In this document: positions 8,790 through 18,089 of the stretch, one piece after another
Layout: every line of letters starts with the position of its first letter
Position numbering within the stretch: position 1 is the first letter of the stretch
Origin: an uncultured Pseudomonadota bacterium
GTDB lineage: Bacteria > Myxococcota_A > Bradymonadia > Bradymonadales > GCA-2716585
Assembly: GCA_937123825.1 (NCBI GenBank)
Contig: CAKZKQ010000246.1
Location: forward strand, 1 to 61,715
DNA length: 61,715 nt
Direction: 5' to 3'
Notes under the pieces: generated by a model
Seen by the model: only the letters and a program-made list of their open reading frames with translations
Told to the model about the DNA's origin: nothing
Databases searched by the model: none
Translations under genes and position numbers: made by a program

Positions 8790-11096
8790 TCAAGACGGCT
8801 CGGCAGCAAAAACCACAAACCCCAGGACCTCCAACTCACCGCCCTCCTCACCGCGCTTCGCCTCGACGCCGTGCCCCTTCAAAATGGCCTCAAACGCCTC
8901 CAGCGGCTCACCGCCGCGCAGCGCCCCATCCACCGCACACGCCAGGTGCGCGGGCAACGGCACCGCCAACGCTCGCCGCAGCGCCTCTCTGCGAGACACC
9001 ACAGCCGTCTCGTGCGGTCTGGGCGGTGGCAACGCCGCCAGATGCCTCAAGAGCCGGGCCGCGGCCGACCCTGGCGGATGCGCCGGCGGCCCCAGACGCG
9101 CCGCGCGCAAACGCTGACGGTGCCACCACGCATCCTCCAACGCGCGCCGCAGCGCCATCGCCGGAGGCACCATCAACGGCTCCCGGCGCCGACGAGGCAA
9201 CGCCAACACGCCCTCGACCAACGCCCCTCTGCGCACCACCAACGGCGCGCCCGCTTGCTGCGGCACAAAACACCACCTCGGCGCCGCCCCCGGCAACCCC
9301 AACGACACCACAAACAACACCCCAGGAGGCTGACGCGGCGTCGCCCGCACCCTCCACCCCAACGGCCCCCCATCGGCTCGCCTCGCCCCCTCCAAACGCC
9401 ACCACGCCAGCCTCAAGCCCAGGTCGGCCTCCATCGCTGCCTCACTCTCCACCTCCACCTCGCCGCGCAGCACCCCGCGCAGCCAACCGGCGGTATGGAG
9501 GCGCTGACCCAACATGCGCTCCATGACCTCGGCCCGCGCCCCCAAACGCTCCACCTGACCCAACCAACGCTCAAACCTGGCCTCGGGGACCATCAGCACA
9601 GCGTTGACCTGCCGCCCAGGCCTCCCCAGACGATCCACGCGGCCAAAGCGCTGCACCAACCGCCTGGGGTTCCAGGGCAAATCGTGGCTGATCACGCTGG
9701 CGCAGCTCTGGAGGTTGAACCCCTCGGCCAACACGTCGGTGGCCACCAACACCCTCAAACGCCCCGCCTCAAGTGCTTCCAGGACACCCGCCACCCCAAC
9801 CTTCAACGCACCCACCCGACCGTGGCCCGAGGTCACCAGCCCCACCTCGTCGATGGGCCAACGCGCCTGAAGCTTGTGGTGCAAAGCCCGGGCGGTGTCC
9901 GCAAAGCGAGTAAAGATGACTGCGGTCCCCTGCCCTGGTTCGGACTCACACCAGCGCACCAGCGCCGCAAACTTGGGATCGGCGCGCCGCCAGACCTCGA
10001 CCGCCTGACGCAAGCGCTGGATCTGCGCAAGCTGACCCCCCAAAGCGGCCGACAAAGGCCCTTGGCCCGGCTGCAGCGCCGGATCAAACATGAAGGCCAT
10101 CACCTGCTGGCGATCTTCCTCGGCCACCATGGCCCCAAAACAACGCCGCCAAGCCCTCCGGTCCAGATCGCGCCCCTTTGCCAGCGCCTCCAGACGACGG
10201 CGCACAAAACCCTCAAGCCGAGCCAGCGACACATCGACCGCCTCGGGGCTCGACTCCAGCCGCGCCAGGAGCAACGCCCCCAACAACCCACCGCAGATGC
10301 CCAGCGACGCCTCATCAAAGCCCGTCACGCCATCCACAAGCCGCTCCAGCGCCGCCGCCGTGCCGTTGTCCATCTCCCAGGCAAGCCGCACATCGCGCCG
10401 CACGGGAAACCCCAGGCGCTTTGGGCGACCATCCGAGCCCAAGACCTCGACCCCAGACGGCCAGGCCTGCTGGATCAGCCACCGAGGCCTGCGGATCACC
10501 ACCGAGCGCCACAACAACGACAAATCGGCACCCGGTTTTGCCAAAAAATCCTCCAATGAGGCGCCCAAAAGCGGCATCAACGCCCCGTGGGGCACAAAGA
10601 GACGCAGCAAACGCCCCAAATCCCCCGCGCTGATGCCCACCGGCGTCGCCGTCAGCAGCAACACAGGCCTGCGCATCGCCAGCGCGGCGACCGCCTGGGA
10701 ACGGCGAGCCTGTGGATTGACAAAACCGTGGGCCTCATCGACCACGACGACGCCTTGCGGGGCATCTTCAAGGTCGAACTGACCGCGCGCCAGCAGCGCG
10801 TGGCTGCAAAACGAGACCCCACTGGCCCCAGCCTCGGCCACACGACGCCGCCACATCGGCAACAACCCCGCCGGAGCGCACACCAGACCGCCGCCTCGGT
10901 GCTTCAATAGCGACACCGCCACGTGGGTCTTGCCCAAACCGACCTCATCGGCCAGCAACGCGCCGCCGTAGAGGTCCAAAGCGCGCTCCACAGCCGCCAA
11001 CCCCAACTGCTGAAACGGGGTCAACGCACTGTCAGACACACGCTCACAGGCAAACTCAGCGTCCAGAACGCGCGCCAACCACCCCAGGGCGCTCAT
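8790..11096 (-). CDS. SNF2-type (superfamily 2) DNA helicase/translocase
   Basis: A 768-residue protein with the full motor motif set: LADEVGLGKT (Walker A, about 48-57), VVVVDEAH (motif II, DEAH at 120-123), LLTATPV (III), AVIFTRFADT (IV), VLVATDVLAEGFNLQS (V) and QRFGRVDRLGR (VI). The E-V-G-L-G-K-T loop and motif VI place it among bacterial SNF2/HepA-like translocases, the type also seen as DrmD in class 1 DISARM. The C-terminal third is Arg-rich and unrecognised; no nuclease motif is visible. Its ATG overlaps the TGA of the methyltransferase gene by four bases, so the two are translationally coupled and probably act together. Confidence 0.87.
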   Translation of the reverse strand: MSALGWLARVLDAEFACERVSDSALTPFQQLGLAAVERALDLYGGALLADEVGLGKTHVAVSLLKHRGGGLVCAPAGLLPMWRRRVAEAGASGVSFCSHALLARGQFDLEDAPQGVVVVDEAHGFVNPQARRSQAVAALAMRRPVLLLTATPVGISAGDLGRLLRLFVPHGALMPLLGASLEDFLAKPGADLSLLWRSVVIRRPRWLIQQAWPSGVEVLGSDGRPKRLGFPVRRDVRLAWEMDNGTAAALERLVDGVTGFDEASLGICGGLLGALLLARLESSPEAVDVSLARLEGFVRRRLEALAKGRDLDRRAWRRCFGAMVAEEDRQQVMAFMFDPALQPGQGPLSAALGGQLAQIQRLRQAVEVWRRADPKFAALVRWCESEPGQGTAVIFTRFADTARALHHKLQARWPIDEVGLVTSGHGRVGALKVGVAGVLEALEAGRLRVLVATDVLAEGFNLQSCASVISHDLPWNPRRLVQRFGRVDRLGRPGRQVNAVLMVPEARFERWLGQVERLGARAEVMERMLGQRLHTAGWLRGVLRGEVEVESEAAMEADLGLRLAWWRLEGARRADGGPLGWRVRATPRQPPGVLFVVSLGLPGAAPRWCFVPQQAGAPLVVRRGALVEGVLALPRRRREPLMVPPAMALRRALEDAWWHRQRLRAARLGPPAHPPGSAAARLLRHLAALPPPRPHETAVVSRREALRRALAVPLPAHLACAVDGALRGGEPLEAFEAILKGHGVEAKRGEEGGELEVLGFVVFAAEPS

Positions 11097-14000
11097 GACG
11101 CCACCTCGGAGACCGGAAAGAGGCCTCGACGCAGGTGACTGCTGGCCGCCAACGCCTGCGCCGCCTCATTGATCCGCTGCACGTCCTGCGGATCGCCTTG
11201 CCCCGCGTGCATGCGCAGGCTCGACGCCTGCAACGCCCGCAGCGGCTCCGATGCCTCCAACGCAGCCTCCCAGCCCAAGGCACCAAAACCGTCGATCATC
11301 GCGTCGGGCAGCGGCAGCAGCGCCACCACCCACCCAAAGAAGCGCCGATAACCACCAGCGGCACGCTCGGCCAGCGCGTTGGCAAAGCGACGCACCGGGG
11401 CCGAGTTGAACCAGGCCGCCAACGCCATCGCCTGCTCCATCGTCTGCACCGGGATGAAGTAGGTCGTGTTGAGCAACAGCAACGGGCGCTGCTCCCCCTC
11501 AAACTCAACCTCGCCCGGTACCGCCGTGGCCTCAAGGTGACGCCCGATGTCCCTCCAAACCACTTTGGGGCCGCGCTGATCGGCGTGGGCCCGAAAGACG
11601 CGCCACCACTGCGCGCGCTTACGCAAAGCGTGGCGTTTGCGCAATCTGGCCTCAAAAGGCGCCAATGCCTCGATGATCGCCTCATCGGGTTCGTCGATCG
11701 GCTGGAAACTCTCGTCATCGTGGGTCCACAAGAGCGCCCCAGAGCGTTTGTAGGACCACGCCCCCACACCCGACCCCTTGAGCAAAGGCCGCAACCGACG
11801 GCGCACCACAGGATCCATCACGTCCCGGTTGATGAAGGCCTCGTTGAGCCCGGTCATCAGACCACGGCGCACCTGCAACGCGGGGTGATCGCCCACACGC
11901 ATGCCAAGGCGAGCAAGCGCATCAACGGGGTCTTCAGCGCGGCGTTGGGCCATCCACCATGGAGATCCGATGTCGCCGGGATCCAGGCGAAGGCCGCGCA
12001 CCGGGATGGTGTGGGTCCCTTCATCGTCCACGACGGTCACCACGCTGGTGCGCTGCGGCACGGTCCGCGTGGCCACCATCCCCACCGGGTAGGTCGTGGC
12101 CCGCTCAAAGATCCCCTCACCAAACTCGCGCACCCACACCGGCGGAGCCTGCGCCATCAGCAGCCGGCGCACGCCGCCGCCGTAAAGCGCCCGCAAGAGT
12201 TTGGAGGGCAGCAAGGCGGTCAACACCGCCCCCGGCGCCATCAACTCCAGCGCCCGCTCCACAAAACACACCGACATGTCGCCCTGACTGCCAGCGCCCT
12301 TGAGGTGGGCCAACACGCCCCCCGCCGTCCACGCCCCATCGCTGAGCGTCTTGTACCGGCGGCGCAGGAGCGAGCGCACCGAGTCTCCCACCGCGTGAGG
12401 CCGCACCCACGGAGGGTTGGTCACCACCCAATCAAAGCCGCCGCGCGCCATCACCTCGGGGAAGTGCACCAGGGGAGAAAAAGACGGCACGCTCTTGCCC
12501 TCGCGCAGCCCCTTGAGCCTGACCTTGAGGTGATCGACCTGCTCTTCAAGCTTGATCCAGGCTCGCCGTGCCCGCACGCGCGCCCCGGCTTCCACCAGCG
12601 TCGTCCGCTCGGCCACCTGGAGCGACTCCAACTCGGCGCTGAGCTTGGCCACGCGGCGCTCCATCAACGCCTCGGTGATGCTCGACTCGGCCTCCTGGAG
12701 GTGGTGGCGCAAAAACGCGCGCCCCGTGCTGTCCGCCTTCCCGTACCGCGCCTTCAAAGCCTCCAGATCGTGGATCTGCGACGCCAGCAGGCGGATGTCC
12801 CCCGCAGAGACGGTCCAGTCGATCGGCTCCAGGAGCGCATCGCCCTGGCGAATCCGGCAGTCGAGGTTGGGCAGCGGCTCAAGCCGCGCGCCGGCAGGGC
12901 TGGCGTCCAGGATGGCCAACCACAAGCGCAGCTCGCACAGCCGCACCGCCGCCGGGTTGATGTCCACACCATGGAGGTTTCGCTGGATCAACCGCCGCCT
13001 CACCGCCACCGCGTCAAACGGCGTTGGAGGGCTCGTGGCCAAGCTCAGACGCTCCACCACATCTTCCAGTCGCAGCAGGATCCCCAACAAGAACGCCCCA
13101 GAACCACAAGCGGGGTCCAAGACCGCCACGTCGTCAAGGCGAGCCAACGCTTTGGATGCCTGCGCAGGATCGATGTGGAGCGAGCGGTCGCCCTGGGCCA
13201 GCGCCTGGGCCACCTGGGGGCCAAGACCGATGCGCTCAAGGACCAGCTTCAGCCCCTGGGCCACCAGTTCGTGCACGACGGGGCGCGGGGTGTAGAAGGT
13301 CCCCGTCCCCTCGCGCTCCTCAGAGGCCATCATGGATTCAAAGACGCGCCCCAGAACCTCGGGATCGACGCCCAGACCATGGCCGTCTTCGCGGGTCACA
13401 AAGGCAAAGCGCTCAAAGAGCTTGTCAAAGGCCTCCAGCAACGCCTCGTCGGGAAGCTCAAGGAGCGGACGCTCGCGCTCCAACCTGGAGGGCTCAAAGA
13501 GGCCACCGTTGAGGTAGGGGATGTCCCCAAAGGCCTGCGCGTGCTCATCTCGGCGCTCGGGCCTGACGTTGAGGACACCAAAGAAGAGAGGTTTGAGCAG
13601 ACGCCGGTGGAGATTGCCCCCTGAGGACATCACGCGCCGGACATGTCGCCTGATGAAGTCCTGTTGCCCGGCCAACAGACCCTTGCGCTGCACAAAGTAG
13701 AGGAAGAGGATCCTGCGGATGGTCAACTGGGCCAACTCCTGGCCGTCTTCGACACTCAGTCCAGGGGTGCAAGCCGCCAAACGTCCGTGGATCTGTCCCA
13801 GGGTGGTGAAAAAGGCCCGCGTCAGCCGCTTCAGGTCCAGATCTTCACGCAATCGCACCGTGAGCGCCTCTGCGCTGGTGTCTTCAGGCAGGATCTGAAG
13901 CCGAGAGAGGCGATCGGTGCCAGGCGCCTCGTCGCTGGAGGGTTGCCAGATGATGTGATGCAGCCCCGGGCGCTGTGGACAGCCGTCGGGGTAGAGGACG

Positions 14001-14350
14001 GAGACAAGAACCTGACGTGTTTGGGGGTCCACGGCCATCAGGAGGCCACGAAAGGTGCGGTTGCGCCGCCACAAACGCCCCGCCCAGCGCGCCTGCCACG
14101 CCACCAGCGCTTCCCGGCCAGGGTCGACCACCCCCATCAGCACTCGAAACGACGCGTCGGCGGGCAAATGCCCCACGTGCACCAGCCTCTGCACTTCATT
14201 GTGGGCGGCTTCGAGCGCCCACGGGTGGTGCATCCCCCTGGGGATGGTCAATGGATCCAGATCGTAGCCCAATGAGCCGACCCACTGGATCAACTCTTCC
14301 TCCAGACCGTGATCTGGATGACGCAACGCACAGCTTTCTTCGTTCAACAT
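11093..14350 (-). CDS. Eco57I/PglX-type adenine-specific DNA methyltransferase
   Basis: A 1085-residue N6-adenine methyltransferase. N-terminal helices include QLTIRRILFLYFVQRKGLL, then the family hallmark GTFYTPRPVV (about 350-359), SAM-binding DPACGSGAF (412-420), the acidic GVDINPAAV and catalytic NPPW (645-648). About 100 residues of predicted coiled coil separate motif II from NPPW, and some 400 C-terminal residues would hold target recognition. I see no PD-(D/E)xK nuclease at the N-terminus, unlike true type IIG enzymes, so it is closer to BREX PglX or DISARM DrmMI. GGGAG precedes the ATG at 14350 by eight bases; a TTG nine codons upstream was rejected. It is the first gene of the pair with the SNF2 helicase. 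Confidence 0.87.
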   Translation of the reverse strand: MLNEESCALRHPDHGLEEELIQWVGSLGYDLDPLTIPRGMHHPWALEAAHNEVQRLVHVGHLPADASFRVLMGVVDPGREALVAWQARWAGRLWRRNRTFRGLLMAVDPQTRQVLVSVLYPDGCPQRPGLHHIIWQPSSDEAPGTDRLSRLQILPEDTSAEALTVRLREDLDLKRLTRAFFTTLGQIHGRLAACTPGLSVEDGQELAQLTIRRILFLYFVQRKGLLAGQQDFIRRHVRRVMSSGGNLHRRLLKPLFFGVLNVRPERRDEHAQAFGDIPYLNGGLFEPSRLERERPLLELPDEALLEAFDKLFERFAFVTREDGHGLGVDPEVLGRVFESMMASEEREGTGTFYTPRPVVHELVAQGLKLVLERIGLGPQVAQALAQGDRSLHIDPAQASKALARLDDVAVLDPACGSGAFLLGILLRLEDVVERLSLATSPPTPFDAVAVRRRLIQRNLHGVDINPAAVRLCELRLWLAILDASPAGARLEPLPNLDCRIRQGDALLEPIDWTVSAGDIRLLASQIHDLEALKARYGKADSTGRAFLRHHLQEAESSITEALMERRVAKLSAELESLQVAERTTLVEAGARVRARRAWIKLEEQVDHLKVRLKGLREGKSVPSFSPLVHFPEVMARGGFDWVVTNPPWVRPHAVGDSVRSLLRRRYKTLSDGAWTAGGVLAHLKGAGSQGDMSVCFVERALELMAPGAVLTALLPSKLLRALYGGGVRRLLMAQAPPVWVREFGEGIFERATTYPVGMVATRTVPQRTSVVTVVDDEGTHTIPVRGLRLDPGDIGSPWWMAQRRAEDPVDALARLGMRVGDHPALQVRRGLMTGLNEAFINRDVMDPVVRRRLRPLLKGSGVGAWSYKRSGALLWTHDDESFQPIDEPDEAIIEALAPFEARLRKRHALRKRAQWWRVFRAHADQRGPKVVWRDIGRHLEATAVPGEVEFEGEQRPLLLLNTTYFIPVQTMEQAMALAAWFNSAPVRRFANALAERAAGGYRRFFGWVVALLPLPDAMIDGFGALGWEAALEASEPLRALQASSLRMHAGQGDPQDVQRINEAAQALAASSHLRRGLFPVSEVAS

Positions 14351-14650
14351 GAGGGTTCTCCCGGTGTTGGCGTTCAAATGGCCAGCCTCGGGAGGTCAGT
14401 TGTCGGGCGCTGCGCGTAGAAGTTGCGTCCAAAAGGCACTTTTTTTGATTTTTTATGCTCGCCCACCCCCTGCGCTCACCCCACACAACCACTGTATGGG
14501 GCGTTCCAACAAAACGAACGCCGCAATGATGGCACACCGGGAGGATCTGGACCGAGTCTCGCTTAAAACGGTGCTCTGTCTGGCGCAAGAGAGCGCCCGA
14601 TGGAGAGGATTGGGAGCGACGAAGGTCAGGAAAGGAGGCAAAGGGGACGT
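14351..14650. promoter_or_regulatory. Leader of the methyltransferase-helicase pair
   Basis: This 300-bp gap separates the end of the secreted-protein gene from the start of the methyltransferase gene (both minus strand). It holds a striking A+T tract at 14446-14459 in an otherwise GC-rich sequence and a perfect seven-pair inverted repeat, GGCGTTC (14500-14506) and GAACGCC (14516-14522). These are what a promoter and operator would look like, but no regulator gene lies beside the pair and no -10/-35 pair is convincing. No gene seen. Confidence 0.4.
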
Positions 14651-15913
14651 TCAGGGATTCAAAGAGAGGATTCCTGTGCCCTGAAGGGCCCCAGAGAAAA
14701 CCACGGGCTGGTCTCCACTGACCAAAGCCGTCAACACCTGCGCCTGGAGACTGGCGGCTCGGCGCAACAAAGGCCCTGCGGCCTGATCGACGGTCGAAAG
14801 GGGCAAGGTGATCCACAGTGGGCCTGCGGATGTGGCGATCTCCAGATGCCAACCGTGCGTGGAGGGGTCCACAGTGGGGCCTTTGCCGTACTGGTTGTAG
14901 TAACCGTTGCCATCAAAGCGCCCGATCCGCGCCAAAGAGCCCTCTGCGCCCAGCCCAGGACCCAGGCTGCCCTCAGCCTCACCGGTCAACGCCAGCGTCG
15001 CCTGACGTTTTCCCATCGAAACGGTCACATTCAAGGCCGACCTGCCCGTCTTGAGCCACTGTTTGAGCGAGATCGCGTTCAGCACTGGCCCTCCCGACAC
15101 CACGACCCCGACCAAAACCCCCTGTTCAACCCGCTCAAAGCGCCCCATCAACTCGGTGCGGGTCCCTTTGCCGCCCAGATTCAACGTGACGGAGTGGTTC
15201 CAACTGGAAAAAGACACGTTGGCGTCCTGAATCGACCCACCGATCGGCCCTTTAAGCGGCGCAACACTCCCATCCACAACCTCGCCGGTGAACGTCAACC
15301 CTGGATCGGCGCTCAAACCTGCCGCGCTGGGAAAGGCCACCGAGATTTTGAAGCGCTCTTTGAAGGTTTTGGTCTTAAATGCCTGCTTGATCCCCTCCAA
15401 GGTCACCATCGACGGCGTGGTCAGGTGGGCGTTGAAGGCGTAAAACCCCCGCATGTTGAGCGGCAAGCCCCCCAGGAACTGCAGAGGAACCGGCTTTGCG
15501 GGCTCGGCGATGTAAACCAGCTCGTCCAACGTCCCCAAAAAGAAGACGGCGGTGACCCCGTCGGCCACGTCGAGCCCATAGTGAAGCTTGCCGTAGCTGA
15601 CCTGCACCCGCTTTCGCCCCTTGAGGGCCGCGCCGCGTTGCCAGATCACGTCGTGGACATCCACAAAGGCCGTGTTCTGAGGGCCTTGCCTAAAGGTCCC
15701 GGTGAAAACAGCCTCGGTCTTTTGAAAAATGTCCTTGGGCCCAGAGTGCATCGGCCTGGCCTCCGTGGGGGATGCGCTCAACAAAGAGACCATCGCAAGG
15801 CCAAGCACAGCCAACGCACACACAAAAGGGTGTGTGTGGGACCTGAAATCGCGCAAATGTGCAGCAAACATCGAAACTCCCGGTTTTTGTCGACGGGTGG
15901 TGCTGAAATGCAT
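14651..15913 (-). CDS. Secreted protein of unknown function
   Basis: A 420-residue protein with a long basic N-terminus and a signal sequence (core CALAVLGLAMVSLLSASPTEARP), so exported. The mature part starts with an all-beta region (TEAVFTGTFRQGPQNTAFVDVHDVIW) reminiscent of small OB-like periplasmic domains, then an area mentioning a target-type loop (FFLGTLDELVYIAEP), and a second half with regularly alternating strands. No catalytic motif was recognised. ATG 15913 has GAGG eight bases upstream; the next Met (15871) is also possible. It is a single gene on the minus strand, preceded by a 230-bp gap. Not identified further. Confidence 0.72.
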   Translation of the reverse strand: MHFSTTRRQKPGVSMFAAHLRDFRSHTHPFVCALAVLGLAMVSLLSASPTEARPMHSGPKDIFQKTEAVFTGTFRQGPQNTAFVDVHDVIWQRGAALKGRKRVQVSYGKLHYGLDVADGVTAVFFLGTLDELVYIAEPAKPVPLQFLGGLPLNMRGFYAFNAHLTTPSMVTLEGIKQAFKTKTFKERFKISVAFPSAAGLSADPGLTFTGEVVDGSVAPLKGPIGGSIQDANVSFSSWNHSVTLNLGGKGTRTELMGRFERVEQGVLVGVVVSGGPVLNAISLKQWLKTGRSALNVTVSMGKRQATLALTGEAEGSLGPGLGAEGSLARIGRFDGNGYYNQYGKGPTVDPSTHGWHLEIATSAGPLWITLPLSTVDQAAGPLLRRAASLQAQVLTALVSGDQPVVFSGALQGTGILSLNP

Positions 15914-16144
15914 GCTCGAACCCTCTTCCAGCGCCTTGTTTGGAGCCGACCGACCACCCAATGATGACCCCAAAAGGTCCGCACCGACCAACATCGGTCT
16001 GGTCCCATCAAATGCGGACGCACAAACCTGCGTCCACTTGCACTGGCTCGAGTCCCGCTCAAAACGAGCCAGCGATGACGGCTCTCACAGTCGAGATCTC
16101 GCCCTCGAAAGGCTCATTTTAAACGGTACGCGGTCCAGCGGACT

Positions 16145-17914
16145 TCAATAACGCGGGGGGATCAAAAAGAGTTTAAAAGGCACGCGCCTGCGGTTGAACC
16201 GGTTCTCCAAAGTCCGCTCAAAGGTGTAATTGCGCTTAAGATTGAGACTCTTAAGCCCCTCGAAGCCCTCGCCCTTGATCAACGCCACGACGCCCTCGTT
16301 GCTCAAGAAGTTCTCGCGCAGGCTGATGTCCTCCAGGAGAGAGGTGTTGGGGGCCTGCGCCAGGAGCTCAGCGGCATCATCGTCAATGGCGTTGCTGCGC
16401 AGGTCGAGGCGCCGCAGTTGGGCAAGCAGGGGGCTTTGAATCAGCGCCTTGACCCCCTCTGTGGTGACGTTGTTGTTGCGCAGCGACAGCTCTGTCACGG
16501 CGCGCAGATGAGGGGACTGGAGCAAGCTCACCAGCCCCCCGTCTTCAAGCCCTGTGGAGCTTAGATCCAGGCGCTGGACCTGCTCGATGATCGGTGACGT
16601 CGCCAGCGCCTGAGAGCCTTTGTCGCCAATGGGGTTGGTCCGCAAATTCAGGTGGCGCAGCGCCTTGAGGTAGGGAGAGCGGGCCAGCGCCTGGGCGCCT
16701 GCGGCGGTGAGCTGGTTGCTGCGCAGGTTGAGGATCCGCAGGTTTTGCAGTCCGGCGCAGTGGGCGATCACCCCAGCGCCGTCATCATCAAGCTGGTTGT
16801 CGCGCAACGCCAGCCGCTCCAGACCGGGCTCGGCGAACGCCACCGAGAGCCCTCGGATGGCAGCCGAGGTGAGACCGTTGGCCCCCATGTTCAAGGCGCG
16901 CAGGTGGGGCAACGGCGAGCCGAGCAGCGCCTCGGCGGCGACGTTGGTGATGGCGTTGTTGCGCAGGTTGAGGTTGGACAAGCGGCGGACCACGCTGGAA
17001 TCGACCAGCGAGAGCGTGCCAATCACGCCCAAACCACAGTTGCGCATGTCGAGGCTCTTGAGCGCGGGCCAGGACGAGCCAAAGAGCACCGCAGCGCCGC
17101 GCTCCCCCAGGTTGGGGTTGCTCGACAGATCGAGCGACACCAGATTCTGGCACAGCGGCGCCGTGGCCAACGCGTTGGCATCTTCGGCGGTCAGACCAAA
17201 GCGCTCCAGCGTCAAGTGGGTCAACTGCCGCGCCTGGGCGCCGCGCAAGAGCGCGCGCAGTTGACCCGTGGGCGCCGCCTGACGGTTGGCGCGGATGTGC
17301 AGGCGCTTGAGGTGTTTGAAGTGGCCTTTGGTCTGAAGGAAGTGCGGCAGGAAGCCCACGCTGTTGTGGTCCGAACGCAACTCTTCCAGGTCACGCAGGT
17401 GGGTCGCGGCGCTCCAGTCGCGCATTTGATGCTGCCAGAGCCTGGTCTTGCACAAGTCCAAGACGGTGATCTGACGCAGCGCCGTTCGCCCGAGCAAACG
17501 CCGCAGCACCGCGCCGCTAAAGCCCTCAGGCCGAATCGCACGCACCAGAGGCCAGCCTGCGGGGGTGTTGTTGTCGACCAACGCCTCCAACCAGCCTTGT
17601 GGCGCCACGCGCAGATGGTCGGGCCACTGCGCCAATGACGCCAGCAGGTGTGGCATGAGCGCCTCCAGGCTGGCCTTGTCCGTCCAGGCGTCGACCACCT
17701 CGACCAGCGTGCTCCAACTGCGCGGTCCCTGGCGCTGGCGCACCATCCGCAGCAGCATCCCCTTCATGTGCTGCTGGGCGTAGAGCACGCCCACCTCGGG
17801 GTTTTCATCGGCGGGCCAGGCGTCAATCAGCCGCTGAGCGGCGGCAATGTTGGCCGCATCGGGCTCACCGTGGAGCAGATCGCGCAGCACCGCCAGGCGC
17901 TCGTTGACTTTCAT
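16145..17914 (-). CDS. Leucine-rich-repeat protein, ribonuclease-inhibitor-like
   Basis: A 589-residue soluble protein. After an alpha-helical N-terminal domain (about 1-140) come roughly a dozen LRRs of 24-29 residues (about 150-570), with repeated LxxLNLRxNxIxxxGAQALAxSP patterns, for example LRILNLRSNQLTAAGAQALA and LRHLNLRTNPIGDKGSQALA. The length and the GAxALA second half place them in the RI-like class, which forms a horseshoe used for protein binding. The N-terminal helical part resembles the short domain preceding LRRs in many myxobacterial proteins. No signal peptide or enzyme domain. A GAGGAGG site lies five bases before the ATG. Partner unknown. Confidence 0.85.
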   Translation of the reverse strand: MKVNERLAVLRDLLHGEPDAANIAAAQRLIDAWPADENPEVGVLYAQQHMKGMLLRMVRQRQGPRSWSTLVEVVDAWTDKASLEALMPHLLASLAQWPDHLRVAPQGWLEALVDNNTPAGWPLVRAIRPEGFSGAVLRRLLGRTALRQITVLDLCKTRLWQHQMRDWSAATHLRDLEELRSDHNSVGFLPHFLQTKGHFKHLKRLHIRANRQAAPTGQLRALLRGAQARQLTHLTLERFGLTAEDANALATAPLCQNLVSLDLSSNPNLGERGAAVLFGSSWPALKSLDMRNCGLGVIGTLSLVDSSVVRRLSNLNLRNNAITNVAAEALLGSPLPHLRALNMGANGLTSAAIRGLSVAFAEPGLERLALRDNQLDDDGAGVIAHCAGLQNLRILNLRSNQLTAAGAQALARSPYLKALRHLNLRTNPIGDKGSQALATSPIIEQVQRLDLSSTGLEDGGLVSLLQSPHLRAVTELSLRNNNVTTEGVKALIQSPLLAQLRRLDLRSNAIDDDAAELLAQAPNTSLLEDISLRENFLSNEGVVALIKGEGFEGLKSLNLKRNYTFERTLENRFNRRRVPFKLFLIPPRY

Positions 17915-18089
17915 AGGGCCTCCTCTATCTCACCCAAAAGGTCTCGCGGGGCATGATCACAAACAGAGTTGAGGCCGACAACCGCCCAGGTCCAGCACTT
18001 TATTGTGGTCAAATCCATCAAATGCACCCATCGTGTAGAAACCATTTTGATCCTGTGGGTTGTGTTGTGGCCGCTCGGTGAGGTGTCGC

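Noticed and set aside
8604..13624. Plus-strand frames of 651 and 829 codons opposite the helicase and methyltransferase genes
   Set aside because: Arg/His/Pro/Gln-rich products without domains, opposite genes with complete catalytic motif sets.
11093..14350. Type IIG restriction-modification enzyme (nuclease plus methylase in one chain)
   Set aside because: No PD-(D/E)xK pattern could be found in the N-terminal region, so cleavage activity is not supported.
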